Virus record (IMG/VR): IMGVR_UViG_3300025889_001149
Location: 1 to 20,971 of that record
Reading direction: 5' to 3' (one strand)
From: a virus
Length of the DNA: 20,971 bases
Made by a program: the position numbers and the translations under genes. Position 1 is the stretch's first letter; each line of letters starts with the position of its first letter. Below the pieces are notes generated by a model, which made no database searches, was not told the origin of the DNA, and saw only the letters and a list, made by a program, of their open reading frames with translations. Positions 7,830 to 13,319 of this stretch are shown one piece after another.

Positions 7830-8142
7830 TGTTTATGTGGACATTCCCTTTTATGTCTGCGGTAATATCTGTTGTTTGTTTTGGTTTACCTTCTAATCGG
7901 TCAATAACTGTTTCATATGCTCTTTGGTCTCCTTTTAATGCTTTGGCAATCATTTGCATATCCATTAATTCAAGCACTGTAAAATCTTCTTCATCGCCTG
8001 TAATTGGGTTTCTTTTCTTTTGCACCAATTCAAGTAAACGCAATAATCTTGTTTTGCTATGTTGTACTCCTTTAGGTTTACCTGCTGGGTTTCCTGATTG
8101 TCCTTTTTTAAATTGTCCTATTTCTTGGTTAGGTATTGCCAT
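7792..8142 (-). CDS. Terminase small subunit candidate (DUF5681-type)
   Basis: The 116-residue protein starts with the DUF5681 signature GQSGNPAGKPKG (14-25), then a helical region with a basic patch (KTRLLRLLELVQKKRN) and a segment reading AKALKGDQRAYETVIDRLEGKPKQ, the usual end of this family. Proteins of this type directly in front of a PBSX-type large subunit act as small subunits that recognise the packaging site. The HTH expected for DNA recognition is not obvious, so function is inferred from family and position. Confidence 0.75.
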   Translation of the reverse strand: MAIPNQEIGQFKKGQSGNPAGKPKGVQHSKTRLLRLLELVQKKRNPITGDEEDFTVLELMDMQMIAKALKGDQRAYETVIDRLEGKPKQTTDITADIKGNVHINIEPDADCQPIKD

Positions 8143-8163
8143 ATCGCCTGTATTTAGCCTGAA

Positions 8164-8586
8164 TTACAAAGTTACACCACAATTAGGACAAGTCTTACCT
8201 CCTTTAGTATTGTCCTTTGGTTCTTCATCATTTCCAAATGCTGGAATGTCTAAACCCCAATTATCTAAATCTTGTATTTCCCATTCGTTTGCAAGTAGGT
8301 CAAAATCCCAATCTCCTGTACTAACATTATCACGAACAATAAATTGTTTCTTTTGTTGCTCGGTTAGGTTGTTTGCGTGAATCACTGGAACATCGGTAAG
8401 TCCAGCTTCAATACAAGCACGAAATCTTTGGTTGCCACCTAGAATCATATTGTTTTCATCAATGACTATTGGGCGAAGGTTAAGCATTTCAGGAAACTCT
8501 TGAATAGACTTAACCAATAGTTTAAATTTAGCATCACGGCATATTCTAGGATTGTTTGGGTTGGGTTTGATTTGACTTACTAGCAT
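8164..8586 (-). CDS. ParB/Srx-domain protein with C-terminal zinc-ribbon remnant
   Basis: The 140-residue protein has a ParB N-terminal/Srx-type fold: VSQIKPNPNNPR (3-14), LRPIVIDENNMILGGNQRFRACIEAG (37-62, with the GGNQRFRA nucleotide-binding motif) and LTEQQKKQFIVRDN (75-88). Phage versions are often fused or linked to a DNA methyltransferase; no methyltransferase follows here. The last residues contain CPNCG, a single zinc-knuckle half, which looks like the remains of a longer C-terminal domain. It lies just before the terminase genes and overlaps the upstream zinc-ribbon gene by one base. A role in packaging or DNA modification is possible but not shown. Confidence 0.8.
   Translation of the reverse strand: MLVSQIKPNPNNPRICRDAKFKLLVKSIQEFPEMLNLRPIVIDENNMILGGNQRFRACIEAGLTDVPVIHANNLTEQQKKQFIVRDNVSTGDWDFDLLANEWEIQDLDNWGLDIPAFGNDEEPKDNTKGGKTCPNCGVTL
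8167..8174 (-). promoter_or_regulatory. Possible promoter core TAACTTTG before TerS
   Basis: TAACTTTG overlaps the last codons of the ParB-like gene, 25 bases upstream of the small-terminase ATG. It is the third copy of this exact octamer in front of a structural-module gene. A matching -33 TTG is not found at the usual spacing. Confidence 0.3.
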
Positions 8587-8774
8587 TATCGGTTTTTTGT
8601 GTCGGTTCTAATGGAATGTAATTGTGTTTTTACTTTAAGGTTTTTAATATCCAAATATGTGCCACATTTAAAGCATTTTACTTTGGTAGCTTCAAGTAAA
8701 GATTGCCAAACGTATTGCTCGGTTATTCTACCGCACTTGCATTGATATTCTCTTTTTGCGTAGGTGTCTTTCAT
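8586..8774 (-). CDS. Small zinc-ribbon protein
   Basis: The 62-residue protein has Cys pairs in YQCKCGR (10-16) and KCFKCGTYL (33-41), the four-Cys spacing of a small zinc ribbon, with a basic C-terminal tail. Such short ribbons commonly lie near packaging genes in Bacteroidetes phages, but their job is unknown. Its stop overlaps the ParB-like start by one base. Confidence 0.65.
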   Translation of the reverse strand: MKDTYAKREYQCKCGRITEQYVWQSLLEATKVKCFKCGTYLDIKNLKVKTQLHSIRTDTKNR

Positions 8775-8777
8775 AAC

Positions 8778-8897
8778 TTATCTTCCTTGACCACGATACG
8801 GCTTTGGTTTAGGACTATGCTTATTGTAGGACTTTTTAGCCTTACCGCATTTCCTTTTACCAAATGTTGTTTTGCCGTTTGTAGTTAGTTTAGCCAT
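8778..8897 (-). CDS. Small, strongly basic conserved phage protein (39 aa)
   Basis: ATG 8897-8895 opens a 39-residue frame that is missed by length-limited gene callers: MAKLTTNGKTTFGKRKCGKAKKSYNK and an end reading PYRGQGR. Nearly a third of the residues are Lys or Arg. Proteins of this pattern (T-x-N-G-K ... F-G-K ... GKAKKS-x-NKH ... YRGQG) recur in phages as short uncharacterised genes, which supports it being real. The gene is set in phase with its neighbours: the endonuclease stop and this ATG form TAATATG, and the next ATG follows its stop by three bases. Nucleic-acid binding is a guess from charge. Confidence 0.7.
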   Translation of the reverse strand: MAKLTTNGKTTFGKRKCGKAKKSYNKHSPKPKPYRGQGR

Positions 8898-8898
8898 A

Positions 8899-9372
8899 TT
8901 AATTTTTTAAGCATAATGATGAAATATGCTGAAATGATAAATTATACATTTCTGCTATTTCTTTTAATTTTTTGCCACCTTTTCTTAAAGCTAATATTTC
9001 TTCTTTTTGATAATCTTTTATTTTAGCATTAGGGTTTAATTCACCTTTATTTTTAGCTAATCCCATATTTGTTGCATGAATCATATTTTCACTATGTGTA
9101 ACCCATTCTAAATTAGATATATGATTATTTTTTTTATTTCCATCAATATGATTTACACACCTTTTATTTAAAGGATTTGGTATATAATATTGAGCGACCA
9201 ATCTATGTACTTTTCTGCCAAAATACTTTTTACCAAAATAAAAATTTAAAACCATATAACCATCTTTATCTATTTGGTTTTTCATTTTCTTAAGTCCATT
9301 GTTGGTTAATTTATATATATCACCATATTCGGTTATTTTATATAAACCATCAAATTCTAATACATCTTTCAT
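8899..9372 (-). CDS. Free-standing HNH homing endonuclease (NUMOD4/HNH_3)
   Basis: The 157-residue protein has an N-terminal NUMOD4-like part (FDGLYKITEYGDIY, 7-20), the HNH_3 core (VHRLVA 55-60, VNHIDGNK 73-80, NLEW 87-90) and a C-terminal helix-turn-helix (about 119-157: KIKDYQKEEILALRKGG then IAEMYNLSFQHIS) of the type that binds DNA in such enzymes. It would nick or cut intron-less or variant alleles and spread itself. It is inserted between NinG and a small basic gene, with an ATGA overlap to NinG. It differs from the other two HNH genes here in its C-terminal module. Confidence 0.88.
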   Translation of the reverse strand: MKDVLEFDGLYKITEYGDIYKLTNNGLKKMKNQIDKDGYMVLNFYFGKKYFGRKVHRLVAQYYIPNPLNKRCVNHIDGNKKNNHISNLEWVTHSENMIHATNMGLAKNKGELNPNAKIKDYQKEEILALRKGGKKLKEIAEMYNLSFQHISSLCLKN

Positions 9373-9731
9373 ATTTTATATTTTTCAATAAGTTCTTCTA
9401 ATTCAGACCTTTGCCATTTGTAAACTTTTACTTTGGTAGCAATTGTTTCTAACCCTCTAACCGCCTTTTCGCCAATCTTATCTACCAATCCTATTCTGTA
9501 CATAGCTTGGTTTCCGTGTTTATAGCAGTTGCATCCAGCACACTGAAGATTAATATTCCATTCGTTATAACGTAAAGCGGAATAACCTTTAACAGGGAAA
9601 TAATGCCCAGCTTGATTTGCGTTTGGACTTCCACAAGAAATACAAGGCAAACCTTCATCTCTTTTACGGATGTATGCGTTAACAACCTTTTGTGTTTTCT
9701 CTAATAGTTTGGGTAATGGTATTAATGCCAT
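9369..9731 (-). CDS. ninG: NinG/Rap-type recombination endonuclease
   Basis: The 120-residue protein fits the lambda NinG (Rap) family (PF05766): KLLEKTQKVVNAYIRKRDEGLPC, Cys30 and Cys33 in CISCG, AGHYFP with His43, NEWNINLQCAGCN with Cys64 and Cys67, and KHG with His72. The CxxC...H...CxxC...H arrangement is an HNH/endonuclease-VII-like zinc fold. Lambda Rap cuts branched recombination intermediates. It is shorter than lambda NinG (about 200 residues) but keeps all core residues. Its neighbours (nuclease, replication genes) support a recombination role. Confidence 0.85.
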   Translation of the reverse strand: MALIPLPKLLEKTQKVVNAYIRKRDEGLPCISCGSPNANQAGHYFPVKGYSALRYNEWNINLQCAGCNCYKHGNQAMYRIGLVDKIGEKAVRGLETIATKVKVYKWQRSELEELIEKYKI

Positions 9732-9745
9732 AATGCAAAACTATA

Positions 9746-9910
9746 TCATTTTACAATACGAAACGTAATTTGTCGGTTTTGGTAAGTGAATCGCTTTTTG
9801 TTAAGTGGATTCATTGACTGTTTAATTTGGTACTCAACTATGCCTGTTATTCTTCTTGCGTAGGCTACTGATTTAAATATGGTTTCTTCTTTAGTGTCTA
9901 GGAATATCAT
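9746..9910 (-). CDS. Unrecognised small basic protein (54 aa)
   Basis: I place the start at ATG 9910, after an A-rich stretch; the frame is open to 9952 but that part lies in the upstream nuclease gene. The protein begins MIFLDTKEETIFKSVAYARR and ends QITFRIVK. The segment FKSVAYARRITGIVEYQIKQSM looks like a small helix-turn-helix such as the NUMOD1 DNA-binding element of homing enzymes. No clear family is recognised. It sits between the PD-(D/E)XK-like nuclease and NinG, overlapping the former by 20 bases. Confidence 0.55.
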   Translation of the reverse strand: MIFLDTKEETIFKSVAYARRITGIVEYQIKQSMNPLNKKRFTYQNRQITFRIVK

Positions 9911-10313
9911 TTTCACTTTTTGAGAATTTATGTGTCCGTTCATATGCTGCAATATCGTTTAGTAATGTTGTAAATGGTATTAAAAGTCCTAATGATGTAT
10001 TGTTGTCTCCTCCGTTTTTAAGGTATTTCTTTTCTTTTATGTATTCTCTACAAATCTTTTTTAGTTTGTCGGTTGGAATAATAAAAGCAATATCTAATTC
10101 ATTCATTCGGTAAATCCAATAATTTGCGTTTGTTGTTGACAATCCACTAGGTTTGCCTCTTGATTCGTATTCTATGAATATGTTGCCTGTTTTATGAACT
10201 AGGCGGTCATTTTTAACTTCAATAAGTTTTCCATTAAAAAACAATTCCTTTACCCAATCTTCGGCTTCTTCGCCTAAATTAAGGTCGTGAAAAAAGCTAT
10301 TAGAGTATTTCAT
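9891..10313 (-). CDS. PD-(D/E)XK-like nuclease family protein
   Basis: The 140-residue protein shows LIEVKNDRLVHKTGNIFIEYESRG starting near residue 30: E32-V-K34 fits the (D/E)XK catalytic pair, acidic residues upstream (E15, E16, E18) could supply the metal-binding acid, and the IFIEYE strand follows as usual. GKPSGLSTT near 53-61 is the loop typical of a phage family with this fold. Such proteins are thought to act as Holliday-junction or recombination nucleases, which fits the adjacent NinG. The assignment is by motif, not by a known close homologue. Confidence 0.7.
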   Translation of the reverse strand: MKYSNSFFHDLNLGEEAEDWVKELFFNGKLIEVKNDRLVHKTGNIFIEYESRGKPSGLSTTNANYWIYRMNELDIAFIIPTDKLKKICREYIKEKKYLKNGGDNNTSLGLLIPFTTLLNDIAAYERTHKFSKSENDIPRH

Positions 10314-10438
10314 TTGAATTTTTTTATAAGTAGTAAAACAATGGCAATTAAAGCTAATGTTCCTAATAGGAATATGCTTAATAAAGCACCTAGAAATAGT
10401 CTAGTAAACTCTATCATTATCTGTATCAATTCTTTCAT
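10310..10438 (-). CDS. Single-TM small membrane protein (42 aa)
   Basis: ATG 10438 opens a 42-residue frame: MKELIQIMIEFTRLF, then a hydrophobic stretch of about 24 residues (LGALLSIFLLGTLALIAIVL), ending LLIKKFK. One membrane span with a basic C-terminus is clear. Its TGA overlaps the ATG of the nuclease gene (ATGA) and its 5' part overlaps the 86-residue gene upstream by 38 bases. The ATGA coupling supports a real gene. Function is unknown; lysis is unlikely given its distance from the lysis cassette. Confidence 0.6.
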   Translation of the reverse strand: MKELIQIMIEFTRLFLGALLSIFLLGTLALIAIVLLLIKKFK

Positions 10439-10661
10439 TGTTATAGGTTTGGTTATAGTATTTTATTGCCCAATTTCTATAAGTATTTTCTGTATCTTTA
10501 TTTTTAAATAAATCACTTGCCATTCTTGCAAATATTTGTGCATCTATTATTTGTTCTTTTTCTTTTTCAAGTAATTCTTTAGCTTTATCTCTAATAACAT
10601 AAACATTTGTTTCAGTTCCGATTTCAATATATTCAATTAATTCCATCATTGCTGTTTTCAT
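10401..10661 (-). CDS. Unrecognised small helical protein (86 aa)
   Basis: The 86-residue protein is acidic and helical: MKTAMMELIEYIEIG, a Lys/Glu-rich helix (RDKAKELLEKEKEQIIDAQIF) and a C-terminal aromatic stretch (YRNWAIKYYNQTY). The motif MKTAM-x-ELI-x-Y reminds me of short genes widespread in Bacteroidetes phages, of unknown role. It lies three bases after the stop of the preceding replication gene, in the same operon. Confidence 0.65.
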   Translation of the reverse strand: MKTAMMELIEYIEIGTETNVYVIRDKAKELLEKEKEQIIDAQIFARMASDLFKNKDTENTYRNWAIKYYNQTYNNERIDTDNDRVY

Positions 10662-10664
10662 AGG

Positions 10665-11399
10665 TTATTTGTTTAAATTGTTAAAATAAATCATTAATGA
10701 ATATTTTTTAGCTAATATTTTCATTTGGTCATCTGTTATAACCACTTCGCTAGGTTTGGTCGCTTTGCCTAATATAGCAATCCTAACCTTTTCTTTTATC
10801 CTATCGGCTTCTTCTTTTGTCATTGTAATTAGTTTACGTTTCCACAAATAGTCAAAGATTGTATGATTAATTAATTGCCAATCCTTTTTTGATTTACCCC
10901 ACCAATCAATTTCATCCTTAATGGCTTGTTCTTCATTAATAATAAATTTAGGCACATCAGATTCACTTTTAGGTTCTATCTTTTTTCTAACTTCAACGGC
11001 AATCTTTTTATAAGCTGACATTACTTCGCCAATCAATCTTGGATTAAAAATTATATGCTTATCAACGGCTAATCTATCTGCTGCCATCATTTCAAAGGCG
11101 GTTTTTAATTCCTTTAATCTAAAGTTTCCATAGTTGTCAATTACAAAGTCAACTATAAATTCAAAATCCTTTAAATCAGGTGTTTGTGTTCCGCTTAATT
11201 GTAAACAAGATTTAAGCACTTCTTTTACTTCAATTCTTGAACATTGACATATACCCATAGTTTGAATGGCATCGTATATTTTTAGTTCAAACTTATCCGT
11301 TAGTTTATAAGCTATTTCGTTTGATGGCTTCTCGTTCAGCGTAAGAGAGTTGTTGATTTTGATTAATTCGTTTTGCATTTGGGTTATAATTTTTGTCAA
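10665..11399 (-). CDS. Unrecognised replication-module protein (244 aa)
   Basis: The 244-residue protein has no recognised domain. It is helical, with IYDAIQTMGICQCSR near 41-55, FEFIVDFVIDNYGNFRLKELKTAFEMMAADRL near 79-110 and VVITDDQMKILAKKYSLMIYF near 219-239. The part reading YGNFRLKELKTAFEM is of the kind seen in phage proteins next to initiator or helicase-loader genes. Its start overlaps the initiator gene by 95 bases; Met8 (11378) would shorten this only slightly. It may be a helicase loader or an initiator partner, judged by position alone. Confidence 0.7.
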   Translation of the reverse strand: MTKIITQMQNELIKINNSLTLNEKPSNEIAYKLTDKFELKIYDAIQTMGICQCSRIEVKEVLKSCLQLSGTQTPDLKDFEFIVDFVIDNYGNFRLKELKTAFEMMAADRLAVDKHIIFNPRLIGEVMSAYKKIAVEVRKKIEPKSESDVPKFIINEEQAIKDEIDWWGKSKKDWQLINHTIFDYLWKRKLITMTKEEADRIKEKVRIAILGKATKPSEVVITDDQMKILAKKYSLMIYFNNLNK

Positions 11400-12069
11400 T
11401 AAATTTTCCTTCCGTTAAGTCTCTAGCCATCCAGTTCTTTGCAGTAGCAATCCAATCCTTCTTTTTTTCGCCTTTAGAATCAGACCAATTTTTAATTACT
11501 TCAAAATAATAATTGAAGTTAGCAACTTCGTATTGAGTTCCAATAAAACATTGCTCAAATTTTTCTATGGTATTAACTTCACTATCTACAAAAAGTGTAG
11601 CGCTACTAACTTTCTTTTTATTTACTTTATTTTCCTTTTCTTTACTTTCCTTTACTTTGTTATTTTCTGTTATAACGTTGTTATCATTTGTTATAACATT
11701 TTTATTTTTCCATCTATTTTCCATACCTTTTTTACCAGCAAAAGATTTTAATTTTCTTTTTTCATCTTGTAATTCCTTATTGTATAAAACCCTTTCACTC
11801 CAATAAAATTCATTATCAGTAACAAATAAACCTATTTCAATACAACTGTTATAAAATGCGGTTAACTTTGTTATATCAATGTTAAGTTGATAGCAAATCC
11901 CACTAAATAATTTACATTTTAATTTTGAATCTTGACTTTGGTGCATTAATTCAATAAAATACCAATAAAGTCCATAACCTTCCATTCCATAAATTGAAAG
12001 TAAATACAAAATTTTTTCATCATTAGCAGCATTAAAATCGTGCTGAAAATAATATGATTTGTTGTGCAT
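11305..12069 (-). CDS. Replication initiator-like protein (Lin1244/DUF4373 N-domain)
   Basis: The 254-residue protein begins with YYFQHDFNAANDEKILYLLSIYGMEGYGLYWYFIELM (6-42), the signature of the Lin1244/Lin1753-like (DUF4373) winged-helix domain found in phage and plasmid initiators. SFAGKKGMENRWKNK (109-123) closes the conserved part. A Lys/Asn/Glu-rich linker (about 121-154) follows, then a C-terminal domain with YYFEVIKNWSDSKGEKKKDWIATAKNWMARDL (187-218), as in DnaD-like phage replication proteins. The linker DNA carries phased repeats that look like an origin. It is the first gene after a promoter and a structured leader, so it probably heads the replication operon. Confidence 0.82.
   Translation of the reverse strand: MHNKSYYFQHDFNAANDEKILYLLSIYGMEGYGLYWYFIELMHQSQDSKLKCKLFSGICYQLNIDITKLTAFYNSCIEIGLFVTDNEFYWSERVLYNKELQDEKRKLKSFAGKKGMENRWKNKNVITNDNNVITENNKVKESKEKENKVNKKKVSSATLFVDSEVNTIEKFEQCFIGTQYEVANFNYYFEVIKNWSDSKGEKKKDWIATAKNWMARDLTEGKFIDKNYNPNAKRINQNQQLSYAEREAIKRNSL
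11611..11694. other. Candidate replication origin inside initiator gene (phased repeats plus purine tract)
   Basis: On the minus strand ATAACA occurs at 11694-11689, 11684-11679, 11673-11668 and 11663-11658, at steps of 10, 11 and 10 bp. The first and third lie within the 8-bp palindrome GTTATAAC, 21 bp apart. Directly downstream, plus-strand bases 11611-11657 contain no G: 47 nt of T/C with a few A, including three TTTACTTT words. This is the lambda ori layout (repeats followed by an A+T-rich purine/pyrimidine tract inside the initiator gene). That it works as an origin is inference. Confidence 0.45.
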
Positions 12070-12080
12070 AAAATAAAAAA

Positions 12081-12160
12081 GGCTCTCGGCGTTCCCCCCA
12101 GTAGGATTGAGGGTTCAGCTTTGAGCCAATAAGTTTAGAATCGGATATCCTACATCCTGA
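12081..12160 (-). ncRNA. Structured leader RNA with kissing hairpin loops
   Basis: The minus-strand leader of the initiator gene folds, by eye, into two hairpins. Hairpin 1 (12157-12143) is GGAT, a 7-nt loop GTAGGAT, then ATCC. Hairpin 2 (12127-12081) has an outer stem GGCTC/GAGCC, a symmetric 9/9 internal loop, an inner stem CCCTC/GGGGG and the 9-nt loop AATCCTACT. The loop word ATCCTAC is the exact complement of the hairpin 1 loop, so a 7-bp kissing interaction is possible. Hairpin 2 runs into TTTTTTATTTT and then the ATG, so it could also act as an attenuator. No known riboswitch or ribozyme class is recognised. Confidence 0.6.
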
Positions 12161-12162
12161 TA

Positions 12163-12195
12163 CAAATATACGCTATTTTAACGAATATTGTGCAA
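12163..12195 (-). promoter_or_regulatory. Promoter for replication operon (TTG-N22-TATATTTG)
   Basis: TATATTTG at 12170-12163 matches the Bacteroidetes -7 element TAnnTTTG, and a TTG lies 22 bases upstream (12195-12193). Transcription would start near 12157, the first base of leader hairpin 1. The promoter overlaps the end of the HTH gene upstream. Confidence 0.55.
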
Positions 12196-12367
12196 CTTGC
12201 TTTTTGTTTTTTAGCTTAATGCTGGTCGTTATAATATTCATTCCATTATTCCTTAATTCAGCTATTCGTGCTGCTAATCTAAAGCATCCGAACTTGTTTA
12301 AGGCATCAATTGGGGTTAGCTTTTTACCTTTATTTAGGTAGTCTGCGATTTGTTTTGTTTGGCTCAT
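12173..12367 (-). CDS. Small helix-turn-helix DNA-binding protein (HTH_39-like)
   Basis: The 64-residue protein reads TKQIADYLNKGKKLTPIDALNKFGCFRLAARIAELRNNGMNI, the compact helix-turn-helix typical of a widespread phage family (PF14090-like), followed by a short wing ending VAQYSLK. LTPIDAL-x-x-FGCFRLAARI is the conserved core. Proteins like this are probably transcription regulators or accessory replication factors. It is the last gene before the replication operon promoter, so it is a natural candidate to act on that promoter or leader; this is inference. Confidence 0.8.
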   Translation of the reverse strand: MSQTKQIADYLNKGKKLTPIDALNKFGCFRLAARIAELRNNGMNIITTSIKLKNKKQVAQYSLK

Positions 12368-12395
12368 AGTTTATTTGGTTTAAGGTAAATTAATT

Positions 12396-12641
12396 TTACT
12401 TATTTTCTTGATTTTGCGATAATAAGGAAATAACCCTATTTTGTAATTCTTTAAATTCCATTTCTGTATGGGGTGCATTATAACATTCAAACTTTATTTC
12501 TCCAACTCTAAATTGGTCTTTAACAACTAAACAATGATATTCTTCATACAATCCTTGTTTTGCTAAAGATTCTGCTGCTGAATTTAAACGTTCATTTTCT
12601 ACATCATTAGGGAATCTTATAATAAATATTGGTTTACACAT
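12396..12641 (-). CDS. Unrecognised conserved-type phage protein (81 aa)
   Basis: The 81-residue protein starts MCKPIFIIRFPNDVENERL and has an alternating strand/helix pattern: strand (PIFIIRFP), helix (ERLNSAAESLAKQG), strands (YHCLVVKD, EIKFECYN), then a C-terminal helix (EFKELQNRVISLLSQ). This is a small alpha/beta fold. No family is recognised with confidence. It lies between the SSB-like and HTH genes in the same operon. Confidence 0.6.
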   Translation of the reverse strand: MCKPIFIIRFPNDVENERLNSAAESLAKQGLYEEYHCLVVKDQFRVGEIKFECYNAPHTEMEFKELQNRVISLLSQNQENK

Positions 12642-12650
12642 ATTTAATTT

Positions 12651-12926
12651 TTAGAATGGTAATGTTTCGGTGTCTTCTGCTTCCTGTTGGTTTTGTACAA
12701 ACTCCTTTTTGTTTTCAGGAGACCACACATATTCTTTGCCGTTTCCGCAATATTCCTTTTTAGCTTTTTCTGCCCTTTGAGTTGCGGTTTGTCCGTTGTA
12801 AACTGTATGGGTATTTTCGTACTTATCAAGTTCCTTGCGTTTTTCTACTACCAGTGTTGCGTAGTGATTGCCGTTTTTGTGTTTAGTAAACTTAATGTCC
12901 TCTTTTTTGATGTTTAATACAATCAT
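12651..12926 (-). CDS. Single-stranded-DNA-binding-like protein
   Basis: The 91-residue protein has a beta-rich N-terminal part: IKFTKHKNGNHYATLVVEKRKELDKYENTHTVY (11-43) recalls the OB-fold strands of SSB-like phage proteins (K-N-G-x-Y-x-x-L-V-V-x-K-R, then D-K-Y-x-N-T). The C-terminus is acidic and ends DTETLPF, much like the D-x-x-P-F tip by which SSB recruits partner proteins. It is shorter than a normal SSB (about 150 residues). The location among recombination genes supports ssDNA binding. The role is inferred from motif and context. Confidence 0.65.
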   Translation of the reverse strand: MIVLNIKKEDIKFTKHKNGNHYATLVVEKRKELDKYENTHTVYNGQTATQRAEKAKKEYCGNGKEYVWSPENKKEFVQNQQEAEDTETLPF

Positions 12927-12931
12927 TGTTT

Positions 12932-13096
12932 TTAATTTTCGTGTTTATTAATTTGTTCTTGTTCTATTTGGTTTTCGGTGGCAATATCTTCTTCCAATTC
13001 ATCTTCATCTTCCCAATCGCAATGTTCTAAACAATCAGGGCAAATGTCAATTTCTTCAAAGTCCGTGTATGCACCGCAGCAGGTACTATATGGCAT
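12932..13096 (-). CDS. Small acidic zinc-finger-like protein (54 aa)
   Basis: ATG 13096 opens a 54-residue frame: MPYSTCCGAY, then ICPDCLEHCDWEDEDELEED and an end reading INKHEN. Cys6-Cys7 and Cys19-x-x-Cys22, with Cys26 and His25 close by, resemble a small zinc site. The rest is highly acidic. Its ATG overlaps the end of the upstream 77-residue gene by 11 bases and its stop is five bases before the SSB-like start. Similar short CC...CPxC proteins occur in other Flavobacterium phages, as far as I recall. Function is unknown. Confidence 0.7.
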   Translation of the reverse strand: MPYSTCCGAYTDFEEIDICPDCLEHCDWEDEDELEEDIATENQIEQEQINKHEN

Positions 13097-13319
13097 AATT
13101 CTCAAATTTTTCAGTCATATCATCCAATCTAGTGAATGGTTTTGGCTGGGTTAGTAATCTTGTTTGTGGGTAATGTTTAGCACGATAACGCTTTAATTCT
13201 TCTTTAGCTTTATTCATTTCATCGTAATATTCCTTTCGCCAAAACTTATGGCAAGATTCATATTTCCACTTGTAATAATTAAAGTTTTCTTCTAGTTTAA
13301 ATAGTTTGTTGTCTAGCAT
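13086..13319 (-). CDS. Unrecognised aromatic, basic helical protein (77 aa)
   Basis: The 77-residue protein starts MLDNKLFKLEENFNYYKWKY and is rich in Tyr, Lys and Glu, with a long helix (YYDEMNKAKEELKRYRAKHY) and a C-terminal segment TRLDDMTEKFENYAI. No domain is recognised. It overlaps the upstream gene's stop by 7 bases and the downstream zinc-finger-like gene by 11 bases. Confidence 0.6.
   Translation of the reverse strand: MLDNKLFKLEENFNYYKWKYESCHKFWRKEYYDEMNKAKEELKRYRAKHYPQTRLLTQPKPFTRLDDMTEKFENYAI

Noticed and set aside
7829-8380. Long plus-strand open frame (183 codons) opposite TerS and the ParB-like gene
   Set aside because: It runs across two recognisable minus-strand genes, is Cys/Ser/Phe-rich as expected for an antisense shadow, and has no family resemblance.
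9491-9685. Overlapping minus-strand frame inside NinG
   Set aside because: NinG has all its zinc ligands in the other frame; the overlapping frame shows no features.
11669-11697. GTTATAAC palindromes as a simple repressor operator pair
   Set aside because: They lie deep inside a coding region with no promoter beside them, and all four phased ATAACA words plus the purine tract fit an origin better.
12081-12128. tRNA-like look on the plus strand (GGCTC ... GGGTTCAGC ... GAGCCA)
   Set aside because: Only 47 nt between the ends, no D or anticodon arm, and the minus-strand hairpin with T-run explains the pairing better.
12081-12160. Pistol ribozyme or another known self-cleaving motif in the leader
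   Set aside because: Pistol also pairs a P1 loop with a downstream strand, but there that strand is not in a closed hairpin loop and the conserved core bases are not found here. No hammerhead or twister core is seen.
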